A DNA stretch of 49,848 nt from Sphingomonas sp. (GTDB lineage Bacteria; Pseudomonadota; Alphaproteobacteria; Sphingomonadales; Sphingomonadaceae), in NCBI RefSeq assembly GCF_026460985.1, contig NZ_JAPKNM010000086.1:1-49848 (forward strand), read 5' to 3'. The notes beneath the pieces are model-generated. The model saw nothing but the letters and a program-made list of their open reading frames with translations, ran no database searches and was not told the DNA's origin. Positions 41,259 to 49,848 of the stretch are shown piece after piece (the stretch's first letter is position 1; every line of letters starts with the position of its first letter). A program made the position numbers and the translations under genes.

Positions 41259-42629
41259 TCAGATCGCCGAACTGAAGCGGCTGACGCTCGCCTGCCGATA
41301 GCGATCGAACACCGCCGCGATGGTGCGTGCATATGGCAGAGCTTGCGGGAGCAGTTCGATGAAGTCGTCTTCGACCCGCACCAGACCTCGAGCCTCGAAA
41401 CGTTCCACTCGCGCGATTTCCGGCGCCAGGTCGATCGCGCGCGGGAGTTCGGCCCGGCCGGTGGTCAGCAGGCGCTCGATCACGGTGCCGCGGAGGCGAT
41501 CCTCGGCGTCGCGAATGACGCCCTTGTTCACCGGTAGCGCGCCGGCGGCGATCCGCTCGCGATAGCGGCCGGCATTCTTCTCGTTCTGCAGCAGCCGGTC
41601 CGGGAAGGTGCTGATCGCCGAGGCGCCGAGGCCGATCAGGATCTCTGCCTGATCCTCGGTGAAGCCCTGGAAGTTGCGGCGCAGGGCCCCCGAGGCGGCG
41701 GCCTCTGCGAGCGCGTCGCCGGGCCTGGCGAAATGATCGAAGCCGACGGGCACGAAGCCATGGTCGATCAGGCGGTCGTGCGCGAGCGCGGCCTGGCGGA
41801 ACCGGGCGGACGCGTCCGGAAGCGCCGTCGCGTCGATTCGCCGCTGGCGTGGGATGAGGTGCGGGACATGCGCATAGCCGAACACGGCGAGCCGGTCGGG
41901 CGCCATCGCCACCGACTCGTCGAGCGTCTCGAGCAGGTCGCGCGCCGTTTGGCCGGGCAGGCCGTACATCAGGTCGAAGTTGATCGAGTCGAGCCCGGCG
42001 CCACGCAGCAACTGTGTCGCGCGGCGGATGGTCTCGACGGGCTGGACCCGGCCGATCGCCGCCTGCAGACGCGGCGCCAGCGTCTGGACGCCGAGGCTCG
42101 CGCGCGTGACTCGGTTGCGCCGCAGCGTCTCGGCCCAGTCGCTGCCGAACCCGCGCGGGTCGATCTCGACCGAGAGCACGGGATCGTCGAGGGTGAAGTG
42201 GCGCGTCAGCGCCTCGACCAGCGCATCGAACTGCTGCGGCGCGATCGCATTGGGACTGCCTCCGCCAAAGGCGATCCTGCGGATCCTGCCGCGACCGTCG
42301 AGCCTCGCCCCCACCAACGCGATCTCGCGCAGCAGCGACTCGAGATAGGCGTTGAGCCGCGTGCTGCGGTTGGCCGCACCGGTGTTGCAGCCGCAATACC
42401 AGCAGATTTCACGGCAATAGGGGATGTGGAGGTAGAGCGAGACCGGGGCGTCGGCCGAGACATGGTCCAGCGCGGTGCCGAGCGCCTCGCCGTCGAAGCC
42501 TTCGACGAACTCGGCTGCGGTGGGATAGCTGGTGTAACGCGGCACCGGCGTGGCGAGCAGCTCGGGGTAGAAGGGCCAGGCGGGTTCGGCGGCGGAGCGG
42601 GCGAGCGCGATCGTCATCGTGTGCGCCAT
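41259..42629 (-). CDS. hemN: Oxygen-independent coproporphyrinogen III oxidase
   Basis: A 456-residue radical-SAM enzyme that makes protoporphyrinogen for heme under low oxygen. The radical-SAM motif is C-x3-C-x2-C in YCREICWYCGC. Family blocks are VPRYTSYPTAAEF, SLYLHIPYCREI, FGGGSPNAI, NFDLMYGLPGQT and LIGLGASAISTFPD. The start is ATG 42629 (MAHTM); ATG 42617 is also possible. It lies 44 bp after the small cysteine-rich gene that ends the cbb3 operon, matching the usual link of hemN with fix/cco genes. No clear FNR site is seen directly upstream. Confidence 0.95.
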   Translation of the reverse strand: MAHTMTIALARSAAEPAWPFYPELLATPVPRYTSYPTAAEFVEGFDGEALGTALDHVSADAPVSLYLHIPYCREICWYCGCNTGAANRSTRLNAYLESLLREIALVGARLDGRGRIRRIAFGGGSPNAIAPQQFDALVEALTRHFTLDDPVLSVEIDPRGFGSDWAETLRRNRVTRASLGVQTLAPRLQAAIGRVQPVETIRRATQLLRGAGLDSINFDLMYGLPGQTARDLLETLDESVAMAPDRLAVFGYAHVPHLIPRQRRIDATALPDASARFRQAALAHDRLIDHGFVPVGFDHFARPGDALAEAAASGALRRNFQGFTEDQAEILIGLGASAISTFPDRLLQNEKNAGRYRERIAAGALPVNKGVIRDAEDRLRGTVIERLLTTGRAELPRAIDLAPEIARVERFEARGLVRVEDDFIELLPQALPYARTIAAVFDRYRQASVSRFSSAI

Positions 42630-42673
42630 GCCAGCAGCGACGCGGCCCGGCACTTGTGGATTCCCCGGATGGC

Positions 42674-42892
42674 TCAGTCGCAGTTCTCGTCCTCGCCTTC
42701 GCCGCGCGCGCTTCGCGTGCAGGCGGCGTGACAGGCATCGGGGCAGTCGCGGCGCTCGTCGCGCTGGCGCAGCGGCAGCGGCAGGGGGTGCGCGGCGCAG
42801 AGGCGCCCCAACACCGGTGCGGAGGCGGACGCGCGCGGTGCGGCGGCGAGCAGCATCGCCGCCATCGCGACAAGAGTCGCGGCGCGGCTCAT
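42674..42892 (-). CDS. Small secreted cysteine-rich protein linked to cbb3 maturation
   Basis: 72 residues. The signal peptide is MSRAATLVAMAAMLLAAAPRASA. The mature part is about 48 residues with five cysteines, three as C-x3-C-x3-C in CPDACHAAC, which also contains a His. The start overlaps the ccoS stop (ATGA), so it is translated with the operon. A metal- or heme-related role at the oxidase is possible but only inferred. I recognise no family. Confidence 0.7.
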   Translation of the reverse strand: MSRAATLVAMAAMLLAAAPRASASAPVLGRLCAAHPLPLPLRQRDERRDCPDACHAACTRSARGEGEDENCD

Positions 42893-43056
42893 CGCCGGTC
42901 ATCCGGGCGAGCGGCGGCCTCGTCCTCGATCAGGATGCGCAGCGCCGCTCCGTCGAGATCGTCGAACTGGCCGCTCGACGAGGCCCAGAAGAACGCGCCG
43001 AGGCCGAGCAGGCCGAGCAGCAGCGCGACGGGGATGAGGACGGCGACGATGCTCAT
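42889..43056 (-). CDS. ccoS: cbb3 oxidase assembly protein CcoS
   Basis: 55 residues. One N-terminal membrane helix (VAVLIPVALLLGLLGLGAFFWA) is followed by the CcoS/FixS hallmark SGQFDDLDGAALRIL and a short acidic tail. CcoS is required for fitting cofactors into cbb3 oxidase. It overlaps the ccoI stop and the next small gene by 4 bp each. Confidence 0.94.
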   Translation of the reverse strand: MSIVAVLIPVALLLGLLGLGAFFWASSSGQFDDLDGAALRILIEDEAAARPDDRR

Positions 43057-45194
43057 CGCGCGGCGCTCCGCAGGCGCAGGGCATTGGCGACGACGAGGAT
43101 AGACGAGCCCGACATCGCCAGGGCAGCGACGAGCGGGGTGACATAGCCGGCGATCGCCAGCGGTACCGCCAGCACGTTGTAGCCGATGGCGAGCACGAAG
43201 TTCTGCCGTACCACCCGCATCGTCCGCCGCGCCGCCGCGATCGCGACCGGCACCGGCATCAGGCGGTCGCCGAAGAAGACGACGTCGGCGGCCTGGCGCC
43301 CGACGTCGCTGGCGGCGGCGGGCGCCATGCCGACCGAGGCGCATTTGAGCGCCGGTCCGTCATTGACGCCGTCGCCGACCATCAGCACGCGCTTGCCCGA
43401 GGCCTCGAGCCGGGCGACCGCACCATATTTGTCGGCGGGCGACATCCGTGCGCGGGCGAACAGCCCGAGCCGGTGCGCGAGCGTCCGGACGACCAGCCAG
43501 GCGTCGCCCGAGACGAACTGTAGGTCGAGGCCGAGCTTCCTGAGGCGGGCGACGGCCGCGGGCGCGTCGACGCGTTCGGCGTCGGCGAACAGGATGCGGG
43601 AGACCGGCGCCGCGTCGAACGCGAAGCAAGTGCTCACCTCCTCGGCATCCGGCGCCTCGGTACCGGGCGCCACCCACGCAAGTCGCCCAAGCGCCGCGCG
43701 GCGCCCGTCGACCATCGCCTCGACGCCACTGCCGACCACTTCGCGGAGCTCGCTGAGCGGCACCGGAACGACTCCCTCGGCTTCCAGCGCTGCGGCGATC
43801 GCGCGGGCATGCGGATGGCGGGTGCCGAGCGCGAGTGCGAGCAGGAGGCGACGCGCCTCCGGATCCTCGGGCATGCCGGCGACCGGGGTGAGCTGGCCGA
43901 GCGTCACCGTGCCGGTCTTGTCGAGCAGCACGGTGTCGACCGCGGCGAGCTTCTCGATCGCGGCGCCGTCGCGCACCAGCACGCCGCGGCGCATCAGCGC
44001 GCCGGAAGCGACGACCTGCGCCACTGGCACCGCCAGCCCGAGCGCGCAGGGGCAGGTGATGATCAGCACCGCGACGGCGATCAGCAGCGCTTCGTGCCAG
44101 CCGGCGCCGGCGATCAGCCAGCCGGCGAGGCTGAGCGCGGCGAGCAGATGCACCGCCGGCGCGTAAAGGCGGGAGGCGCGGTCGGCGATGCGGACGTAGC
44201 GCGACTTGTGCTGTCCGGCGGCTTCCATCAGCCGGGCGATGTCGGCCAGCACCGTGTCGGTCGCCGCGGCGGTGACGCGGACGGCGAGCGGCGAAGTGAG
44301 GTTCATCGTTCCCGCGAGCACAATGCCGCCGGCCTCGACGGGCTCCGGTGCGCTTTCGCCGGTCACGATGCTGCGATCGATATCGCTGATTCCGGCTTCG
44401 ACCACCCCGTCGACGCCGATGCGGTCGCCGGCGGGAACCAGCACGCGCATGCCGGGCCGGATTTCGGCCACCGCCACGCTGCGGACCCGTCCGTCATCAT
44501 CGAGGACGCGCACGTCGTCCGGCAGCTTGCGGAGCAGCGAGGCGACGGCATCCTGCGCGCGCTCGCGCATCACGCTGTCGAGCAGCCGGCCGCCGAGCAG
44601 GAAGGCGATCAGCATCACCGCGCCGTCGAAATAGGCGTGCGGGCCCTGCACCGCGGTTTCGTAGAGGCTCATCGCGCAAGTGAGGGTGATGCCGATGCTG
44701 ATCGGCACGTCCATGTTGGTGCGGCCCTGGCGCAGGGCGCGCCACGCGCTCTCGAAGAACGGGCGGCCGGCATAGGCCACGGCGGGCAAGGCGATCAACG
44801 CGGAGAGCCAGTGGAACAGCGCACGGGTGGCGCCGTCGGCGCCCGACCATATCGAGACCGAGAGCAGCATCACGTTCATCGCCGCGAATGCCGCCACGGC
44901 GAGCGCGCGCGCCAGTCGCTTGCTCTCGCTGTCGGCGGTCTTCGCCTCGGCAAGCAGGTGCGCCTCGAAGCCGAACTTGCCGACTCCGGCGATCAGCGCC
45001 TCGGCGTCGAGCGCCGGATCGTGTGCGACGTGGAGCCGCTTCGTGGTGAAATTGACCCGCGCCTCGATCACGCCGTCGAGCGCGAGCAGGCCGTGCTCGA
45101 GCTTGGCGATGCAGCTGGCGCAGCGCAGCCCGTCGACGACGAGATCGGTGTCGGCAAGCGGCGCGGCGGCGCGGAGCGACGTCGGGGCGTTCAT
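43053..45194 (-). CDS. ccoI: Copper-exporting P-type ATPase CcoI/FixI
   Basis: 713 residues. An N-terminal heavy-metal-associated domain holds GLRCASCIAKLE. Eight membrane helices follow, with the metal pathway motif CPC in IITCPCALGLA. The phosphorylation loop is DKTGTVTLG. The hinge GDGVNDGPALKCASVGMA and TGESAPEPV (actuator) are intact. It supplies copper to the cbb3 active site from the periplasmic side. ATG 45194 overlaps the ccoH stop. Confidence 0.96.
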   Translation of the reverse strand: MNAPTSLRAAAPLADTDLVVDGLRCASCIAKLEHGLLALDGVIEARVNFTTKRLHVAHDPALDAEALIAGVGKFGFEAHLLAEAKTADSESKRLARALAVAAFAAMNVMLLSVSIWSGADGATRALFHWLSALIALPAVAYAGRPFFESAWRALRQGRTNMDVPISIGITLTCAMSLYETAVQGPHAYFDGAVMLIAFLLGGRLLDSVMRERAQDAVASLLRKLPDDVRVLDDDGRVRSVAVAEIRPGMRVLVPAGDRIGVDGVVEAGISDIDRSIVTGESAPEPVEAGGIVLAGTMNLTSPLAVRVTAAATDTVLADIARLMEAAGQHKSRYVRIADRASRLYAPAVHLLAALSLAGWLIAGAGWHEALLIAVAVLIITCPCALGLAVPVAQVVASGALMRRGVLVRDGAAIEKLAAVDTVLLDKTGTVTLGQLTPVAGMPEDPEARRLLLALALGTRHPHARAIAAALEAEGVVPVPLSELREVVGSGVEAMVDGRRAALGRLAWVAPGTEAPDAEEVSTCFAFDAAPVSRILFADAERVDAPAAVARLRKLGLDLQFVSGDAWLVVRTLAHRLGLFARARMSPADKYGAVARLEASGKRVLMVGDGVNDGPALKCASVGMAPAAASDVGRQAADVVFFGDRLMPVPVAIAAARRTMRVVRQNFVLAIGYNVLAVPLAIAGYVTPLVAALAMSGSSILVVANALRLRSAAR

Positions 45195-45649
45195 AGCCGC
45201 ACATCCTCGACGAAGCGGGCGTCGCGGCCGGCGGCGCGCGCGTCGATCCGGATCCGCCAGCGGCCGGCGGGGAGCGCGTGCGGGGCGGCGTAGCGGCCGT
45301 CGCCGAGCGCCGTGAGAGCGAAGCTGCGGCCGGGCAGGCGGCCGAGCGGGTGTTCGGCCTCGACGGTTACCGCGGCACGCTTGATCGGTCCGTCGGCGTC
45401 CCTGAGCGCGACGAGGAGCGCACCGTCGCTCGTGCCGCGCGCCTCGGCCTTCCACCCCTGCGCATCCTGCGCATGGGCCTCGGCGAGCCAGGCGTTGAAG
45501 CGCTGGCTCGCGACATAGCTGTTGTCGACCACGGCGCCGCCGAAGGTGCGCACGGCATTGGTCGCCATGACGAAATTGACGGCGATCACGATGCCGAAAA
45601 AGCCGATCAGGATCGCCGCCATGTGCCGGCCGGTGAAGGGACGCGTCAT
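45191..45649 (-). CDS. ccoH: cbb3 oxidase assembly protein CcoH/FixH
   Basis: 152 residues. One N-terminal membrane helix (MAAILIGFFGIVIAVNFVMA) is followed by the conserved TFGGAVVDNSYVASQRFNAWLAEA and a periplasmic beta domain (VTVEAEHPLGR, GRWRIRIDARA). It overlaps ccoG and ccoI by 4 bp each. It supports early assembly of the oxidase. Confidence 0.94.
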   Translation of the reverse strand: MTRPFTGRHMAAILIGFFGIVIAVNFVMATNAVRTFGGAVVDNSYVASQRFNAWLAEAHAQDAQGWKAEARGTSDGALLVALRDADGPIKRAAVTVEAEHPLGRLPGRSFALTALGDGRYAAPHALPAGRWRIRIDARAAGRDARFVEDVRL

Positions 45650-47118
45650 TGCCGGATCTCCGGGCGTTCGAAATGGCTGGTGGTGGTGGCGACCTCGCCT
45701 TGCGGGTCGAGCGCGCGGACGGTGAAGCGGAGATCGCTGCGTTGCGGCCCCGCCTCGGGCGCGGCGAAGAACAGGCGCTCCTTGGCGACCTTGTCGGCCT
45801 CGACGCGGAAGCGCACGCTCTGCCCCGCGCCGGCGCGGTCGCCGGTTTCCGCCCAGACCACTCCGGGCACGCCGCCGATCGTCAGCTCGATCTCGCGCGG
45901 GCGAGCCTCGAGGTTGCGGACCTTGATCTCATAGGTGTTGCGGATCGCGCCGTCGCTGAGCCGCACCCAGAGCGGGTTGCGCGTCTGGAGCACGCTCAGC
46001 TCGAGCCGCGTGCGACCTTCGAGCATCGTCAGCATTGCGATGCCGATCGCGCACCAGACCGCGAAATAGGCGAGCGTACGCACGCGCAGCAGCCGGCGCA
46101 GCGGCGACACCGGCGCCTCGCCGGCCTGCTCCGCGCGCGCGTCGAGCTCGGTCGCATAGGCGATCAGCTTCGGTTCGCGTCCGATGCGCGTCATCATGTC
46201 GTCGCAGGCGTCGATGCACAGTCCGCAGGTGATGCAGCCGATCTGCGGCCCTTCGCGGATATCGATGCCGGTGGGGCAGACCGCGACGCAGGCATTGCAG
46301 TCGATGCAGTCGCCGGTCTCCAGCAGCGCGACCGGATGCGTCTCCGCCGCCTTGCTGCGCTTGAGGCCGCGCGTACGCGGTTCGCCGCGCCAGAACTTGT
46401 AGGTGATGGTGAGCGAGCGCTCGTCCATCATCGCGGTCTGGATGCGCGGCCAGGGGCACATATATTGGCAGACCTGCTCGCGCAGCAGCCCGCCGAGCAC
46501 ATAGGTCGTCGCCGCAAGGATGCCGACGGTGGTGTAGGCGACGAGCGGCGCCTCGCCCCGCACGAACTGGCGGGCGAGCGTCGGCGCGTCGGCGAAGTAG
46601 AAGATCCACGCGCCGCCGGTGAGCAGGCCGATCAGGATCCAGATGGCGTGCTTGGCGATCCGGCGGGCGATCTTCTTCGGCCCCCACGGCGCGGCAAGCA
46701 GGCGGAGCTGGGCATTGCGGTCGCCGTCGATGAGGCGCTCGACATGCTGGAACAGATCGGTCCACACCGTCTGCGGGCAGGCATAGCCGCACCAGGCGCG
46801 GCCGACCGCCGAAGTGACCAGGAACAGCCCGATCGCCGCCATCACCAGCAGTCCGGCGACGTAATAGAATTCGTGCGGCCAGATCTCGATCGAGAAGAAG
46901 TAGAAACGGCGATGCGCGAGGTCGACGAGCACCGCCTGGTCGGGGGCGTAGGGCCCGCGGTCCCAGCGCAGCCACGGCGTGGCGTAATAGACCAGCAGGG
47001 TGAGCGCCATCACCGCCCATTTGAAGCGGCGGAACGGTCCCTTCACCGCTTTGGGCAGCACCTTGCGCCGCGCCTCGAAGAGGTGCGACGCGGGGCCGGG
47101 CCCGGCAGGCGCGTTCAT
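45646..47118 (-). CDS. ccoG: cbb3 oxidase accessory iron-sulfur protein CcoG
   Basis: 490 residues, with about five membrane helices. Cys-rich motifs in the helical part are GYACPQTVW and CQYMCPWPRIQ. A two-[4Fe-4S] ferredoxin section (CIDCNACVAVCP and CITCGLCIDAC) and a C-terminal Ig-like domain ending GEVATTTSHFE follow. CcoG is a copper-reducing accessory factor of cbb3 maturation. ATG 47118 (MNAPAGPG) is chosen; an upstream in-frame start would run into ccoP. It starts 7 bp after the ccoP stop. Confidence 0.95.
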   Translation of the reverse strand: MNAPAGPGPASHLFEARRKVLPKAVKGPFRRFKWAVMALTLLVYYATPWLRWDRGPYAPDQAVLVDLAHRRFYFFSIEIWPHEFYYVAGLLVMAAIGLFLVTSAVGRAWCGYACPQTVWTDLFQHVERLIDGDRNAQLRLLAAPWGPKKIARRIAKHAIWILIGLLTGGAWIFYFADAPTLARQFVRGEAPLVAYTTVGILAATTYVLGGLLREQVCQYMCPWPRIQTAMMDERSLTITYKFWRGEPRTRGLKRSKAAETHPVALLETGDCIDCNACVAVCPTGIDIREGPQIGCITCGLCIDACDDMMTRIGREPKLIAYATELDARAEQAGEAPVSPLRRLLRVRTLAYFAVWCAIGIAMLTMLEGRTRLELSVLQTRNPLWVRLSDGAIRNTYEIKVRNLEARPREIELTIGGVPGVVWAETGDRAGAGQSVRFRVEADKVAKERLFFAAPEAGPQRSDLRFTVRALDPQGEVATTTSHFERPEIRQ

Positions 47119-47125
47119 CGCTCGA

Positions 47126-48046
47126 TCACCGGGGCTCGGCCGGAGCGGCGGCGACCTGTGCGGCTGGCGGAGTCGCCTCGCCGCCGCCGAGCGCATGGAC
47201 ATAGGCGGCGAGCATCTTGATCGTCACCGGATCGAGCTGCTTGCCCCAGGCGGGCATGATCCCGCCATGGCTGTTGGCGACGGTCTCGGCCAGCGCCGCG
47301 CGATCGCCGCCGTAGAGCCAGATCGCGTCCGTCAGGTTGGGGGCGCCGACGCTGCGGTTTCCGCGGGCATTGTCGCCATGGCACGCGGCGCAATTGTTGG
47401 CGAAGACCGGCGCCCCGCGCTTGGCGGAGGCGTTCGCGGGTTCCTGTTTCGACGCGAAGCGAAGATAGGACACCACGTCCTCGATCTCCTCGGGCTTGAG
47501 CAGCTGGTCGCGCCCGAAGGCGGGCATCTGCGACTGGCGCGTCGCGTCGTCGCCGGGCTGGCGGATGCCATGCTCGAGCGTCTGCTGGATCGTGGCGAGG
47601 TCGCCGCCCCACAGCCAGTCGTCGTCGTTGAGATTGGGGTAGCCCTTGCTTCCGGCAGCGCCCGCGCCGTGGCAGGCGGCGCAGTGGACCTTGAATGCCG
47701 AGCGTCCGCCCTCCACCGCGGCGGCGAACAGCTGCGGGTTGCCCGGCAATTGCTCGAGCGGCGTCGCGGCGAGCGCGCGCATCACCGGCGCGCGCCGGTC
47801 GCGCTCCGCGGCAAGCTCGCTCTGGAGCTGGCCGCGGCTCGACCAGCCGAGGACGCCTTCCGTGGCCCCGCTGATCAGCGGCCATGCCGGATAGGCGACG
47901 CAATAGACGATCGCGAACAGGATGGTGCCGTAGAAGGTCCACAGCCACCAGCGGGGCATCGGGGTATCGAGTTCCTCGATCCCGTCCCATTCGTGCCCGA
48001 CCGTGCTGGTGCCGGTCTTCTCGTCGATGCGCTTGTTGTCAGCCAT
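47126..48046 (-). CDS. ccoP: cbb3 oxidase subunit III, diheme cytochrome c CcoP
   Basis: 306 residues. The N-terminal cytoplasmic DGIEELDTPMPRWWLWTFYGTI is the CcoP hallmark, followed by one membrane helix. Two C-x-x-C-H heme sites occur, both as CAACHG, with axial methionines in QSQMPAFGR and GGIMPAWGK. It passes electrons from the donor cytochrome c. ATG 48046 overlaps the ccoQ stop by 8 bp; an extra in-frame start upstream was rejected. Confidence 0.96.
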   Translation of the reverse strand: MADNKRIDEKTGTSTVGHEWDGIEELDTPMPRWWLWTFYGTILFAIVYCVAYPAWPLISGATEGVLGWSSRGQLQSELAAERDRRAPVMRALAATPLEQLPGNPQLFAAAVEGGRSAFKVHCAACHGAGAAGSKGYPNLNDDDWLWGGDLATIQQTLEHGIRQPGDDATRQSQMPAFGRDQLLKPEEIEDVVSYLRFASKQEPANASAKRGAPVFANNCAACHGDNARGNRSVGAPNLTDAIWLYGGDRAALAETVANSHGGIMPAWGKQLDPVTIKMLAAYVHALGGGEATPPAAQVAAAPAEPR

Positions 48047-48203
48047 CGATAGGTTCCTCGTCTTCAAAGATGCTGGTGGCGGCGCGGACATTTCCGCGGG
48101 CGGAACCGGGCAGGAAGGGCCAGGCGACGAGCGTCAGGAAGACGGCGGCCATGACGACCAGTCCCCAGCTGTCGGCGAAATGGCGCAGCGCGTCGTAGTT
48201 CAT
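48039..48203 (-). CDS. ccoQ: cbb3 oxidase subunit IV CcoQ
   Basis: 54 residues, below the usual ORF cut-off. It starts [20 protein letters not shown], with one membrane helix ([16 protein letters not shown]), and ends [11 protein letters not shown]. This is the standard FixQ/CcoQ plan. It overlaps ccoO by 4 bp and ccoP by 8 bp. Confidence 0.92.
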   Translation of the reverse strand: MNYDALRHFADSWGLVVMAAVFLTLVAWPFLPGSARGNVRAATSIFEDEEPIDG

Positions 48204-48934
48204 TTCGCCTTCTCGCGTGCTGCTGCGGCGGCGAAGTCGACTTGCGTGCCGAGCCCCTGGAGATAGGCGACGAGCGCATCCATCTCGGTCAGCCGACCGC
48301 GGTTTCCGTCGAAGTCGCGCGACTGTGCCTTGGGATAGCGCCGCGCGAGATCGGCGGTGTCGCCGTCGCCATAGCCCTGCGTCTGCAGGTCCTGCGCCGC
48401 CTTGGCGATGTCCTCGTCGCTATAGGGCACGCCTTCGGCTCGGAGCGCCTTGAGGTGCGCGGCGATGTCGCCCGCCTTGAGCTCGCGCTCGGCGAGGAAG
48501 GCGTAGCGCGGCATGATCGATTCCGGCACCACCGCCCGCGGCTCCTTCAGGTGCTGGACGTGCCATTCGTCCGAATAGCGGTTGCCGACGCGCGCGAGGT
48601 CCGGGCCGGTCCGCGAGGAACCCCATTGGAACGGGTGGTCGAACATGCTCTCGGCGGCGAGGCTGTAATGGCCGTAGCGCTCAGTCTCGTCGCGGAACGG
48701 CCGCACCATCTGGCTGTGACAGCCGTAGCAGCCCTCGCGGATATAGATGTTGCGGCCGGCAAGCTCGAGCGGCGTGTAGGGGCGCACGCCCTCGACCTTC
48801 TCGACGGTCGACTGGATCCAGAACAAGGGCGCGATCTCGACGATCCCGCCGATCGCGACGGTGACCAGAGCGAGCGCCGCCAGCAGCGTGACGTTGCGCT
48901 CGATCTTCTTGTGGCCCTGAACGAGGCTTGGCAT
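48200..48934 (-). CDS. ccoO: cbb3 oxidase subunit II, monoheme cytochrome c CcoO
   Basis: 244 residues. An N-terminal membrane helix ([17 protein letters not shown]) is followed by the heme-binding [14 protein letters not shown] and conserved [36 protein letters not shown] supplies the axial Met. It starts 12 bp after the ccoN stop with AAGCC-type weak site and ends in the ATG of ccoQ. Confidence 0.96.
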   Translation of the reverse strand: MPSLVQGHKKIERNVTLLAALALVTVAIGGIVEIAPLFWIQSTVEKVEGVRPYTPLELAGRNIYIREGCYGCHSQMVRPFRDETERYGHYSLAAESMFDHPFQWGSSRTGPDLARVGNRYSDEWHVQHLKEPRAVVPESIMPRYAFLAERELKAGDIAAHLKALRAEGVPYSDEDIAKAAQDLQTQGYGDGDTADLARRYPKAQSRDFDGNRGRLTEMDALVAYLQGLGTQVDFAAAAAREKAK

Positions 48935-48946
48935 CTTCGGCGTTCC

Positions 48947-49848
48947 TTATTCGGCGGCGGCGGTCACGCGGCCGCCATCGTTCGCGGGCAGCGACGCGGG
49001 GGCGGGCGCCGCGTCGCGGGCGGGGAGGGGATGGTCGCGCGCCGGATCGAAGGCGGCGTCGCTCATCGGGGCCTCCTCGCGGAGCTTGCCGGCGATCGTC
49101 ATCCAGACGTTCCAGACCATGAACAGCGCGCCGAGGAAGTAGAGCAGGCCGCCGGCCACGCGGATCACGTAATAGGGGTGCATCGCCTGGACGACTTCGG
49201 CGAAGGAGTAGACGAGGTAGCCGTCGTCCCCATATTCGCGCCACATCAGGCCCTGGGTGATGCCCGCCACCCACATCGAGGCGGCGTAGAGCACGATGCC
49301 CAGCGTCGCACACCAGAAGTGCCAGTTGACCATGCGCAGCGAATAGAGCCGGGTGCGGCCCCAGAGGCGCGGCGTCATGTAGTAGATCGCGGCGAAGGTG
49401 ATCATGCCGTTCCAGCCGAGCGCGCCCGAATGGACATGGCCGATCGTCCAGTTGGTGTAGTGCGAGAGCGAGTTGACGCTCTTCACCGACATCATCGGGC
49501 CCTCGAAGGTGCTCATCCCGTAAAAGGCGAGCGCGAACACCATCATGCGGATGATCGGATCGGTGCGGACCTTGTCCCACGCGCCGTTGAGCGTCATCAG
49601 CCCGTTGATCATGCCGCCCCAGCTCGGCATCCACAGCATCACCGAGAACACCATGCCGAGCGTCTGCGCCCAGTCGGGCAGCGCGGTGTAATGGAGGTGG
49701 TGCGGGCCGGCCCAGATGTAGAGGAAGATCAGCGACCAGAAGTGGATGATCGACAGCCGGTAGCTGTAGATCGGCCGCTCGGCCTGCTTGGGCACGAAAT
49801 AATACATCATGCCGAGGAAGCCGGCGGTCAGGAAGAAGCCGACGGCGT
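48947..49848 (-). CDS. ccoN: cbb3 oxidase catalytic subunit I CcoN, 3' part
   Basis: The frame is open to the window edge; about 300 C-terminal residues are seen. It contains the heme-copper oxidase signature [25 protein letters not shown] (CuB histidines in GPHHLHY), [13 protein letters not shown] with the heme-ligand histidines, and the conserved [13 protein letters not shown]. The last 35 residues are a disordered Ala/Pro tail. The N-terminal helices, with the first heme ligand, lie outside the window. It is the first gene of the operon. Confidence 0.96.
   Translation of the reverse strand, partial: AVGFFLTAGFLGMMYYFVPKQAERPIYSYRLSIIHFWSLIFLYIWAGPHHLHYTALPDWAQTLGMVFSVMLWMPSWGGMINGLMTLNGAWDKVRTDPIIRMMVFALAFYGMSTFEGPMMSVKSVNSLSHYTNWTIGHVHSGALGWNGMITFAAIYYMTPRLWGRTRLYSLRMVNWHFWCATLGIVLYAASMWVAGITQGLMWREYGDDGYLVYSFAEVVQAMHPYYVIRVAGGLLYFLGALFMVWNVWMTIAGKLREEAPMSDAAFDPARDHPLPARDAAPAPASLPANDGGRVTAAAE

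Noticed and set aside
42630..42673. A possible FNR/FixK box before hemN
   Set aside because: No TTGAT-N4-ATCAA or close variant is present. Control may come from the operon promoter upstream of ccoN, outside the window.

Overview
The window is GC-rich (roughly two thirds G+C) with dense, translationally coupled genes. It looks like a sphingomonad (Alphaproteobacteria, Sphingomonadales). Support comes from a gene-transfer-agent (GTA)-type head-tail cluster ending in a DUF2793 gene, an OmpA protein with a proline-rich linker, an EipA/DUF1134 protein, a TonB protein and a complete cbb3 oxidase operon with its maturation genes. No exact species can be read from the sequence.

Region 1 (1-14025, + strand): the end of a spermidine-synthase-like protein and a GNAT acetyltransferase, then an HK97-type particle cluster in RcGTA order. 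The order is portal, small TM protein, prohead protease, major capsid, connector, small joining protein, DUF3168, TP901-1 tail tube, gp10, tail chaperone, tape measure, DUF2460 fusion, DUF2163 hub, NlpC/P60 peptidase, tail tip and DUF2793. No integrase, repressor, replication or lysis gene is seen, which fits a GTA rather than a prophage. Six palindromic repeat elements sit between or inside these genes, and one is read through in frame inside the tail-chaperone gene. A 630-bp gap between protease and capsid holds, on the minus strand, a very short hydrophobic peptide ORF behind a near-perfect Shine-Dalgarno sequence.

Region 2 (14026-23668): OmpA porin with terminator, an AT-richer probably acquired gene with a HEPN RNase-like motif, a 59-aa protein, YgfZ, a divergent dihydroorotase, TonB, a three-hairpin MITE-like element, DUF1294, a double-PAS hybrid histidine kinase, EipA and tRNA-Ser(GCU).

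Region 3 (23669-31213): a signalling island. It holds a lipoprotein and an operon (minus strand) of OmpR-type response regulator, LysM-FecR periplasmic protein and CHASE2 histidine kinase. A lone receiver protein and long regulatory intergenic tracts follow. Four copies of a TGTAA-N5-TGTAA direct repeat with 10-bp period lie in the intergenic tracts and are candidate response-regulator sites.

Region 4 (31214-39514, + strand): a surface-adhesin locus. It has a secreted protein, a 2173-aa trimeric autotransporter adhesin with three 228-bp internal repeats, a BamE-like periplasmic protein and a Skp/OmpH-like chaperone. The layout suggests a self-contained secretion and assembly cassette.

Region 5 (39515-49848, minus strand apart from one small ORF): an MgtC/DUF4010 membrane protein, hemN, and the overlapping operon ccoN-O-Q-P-G-H-I-S plus a previously unnamed cysteine-rich secreted protein. 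The 5' end of ccoN lies beyond the window.
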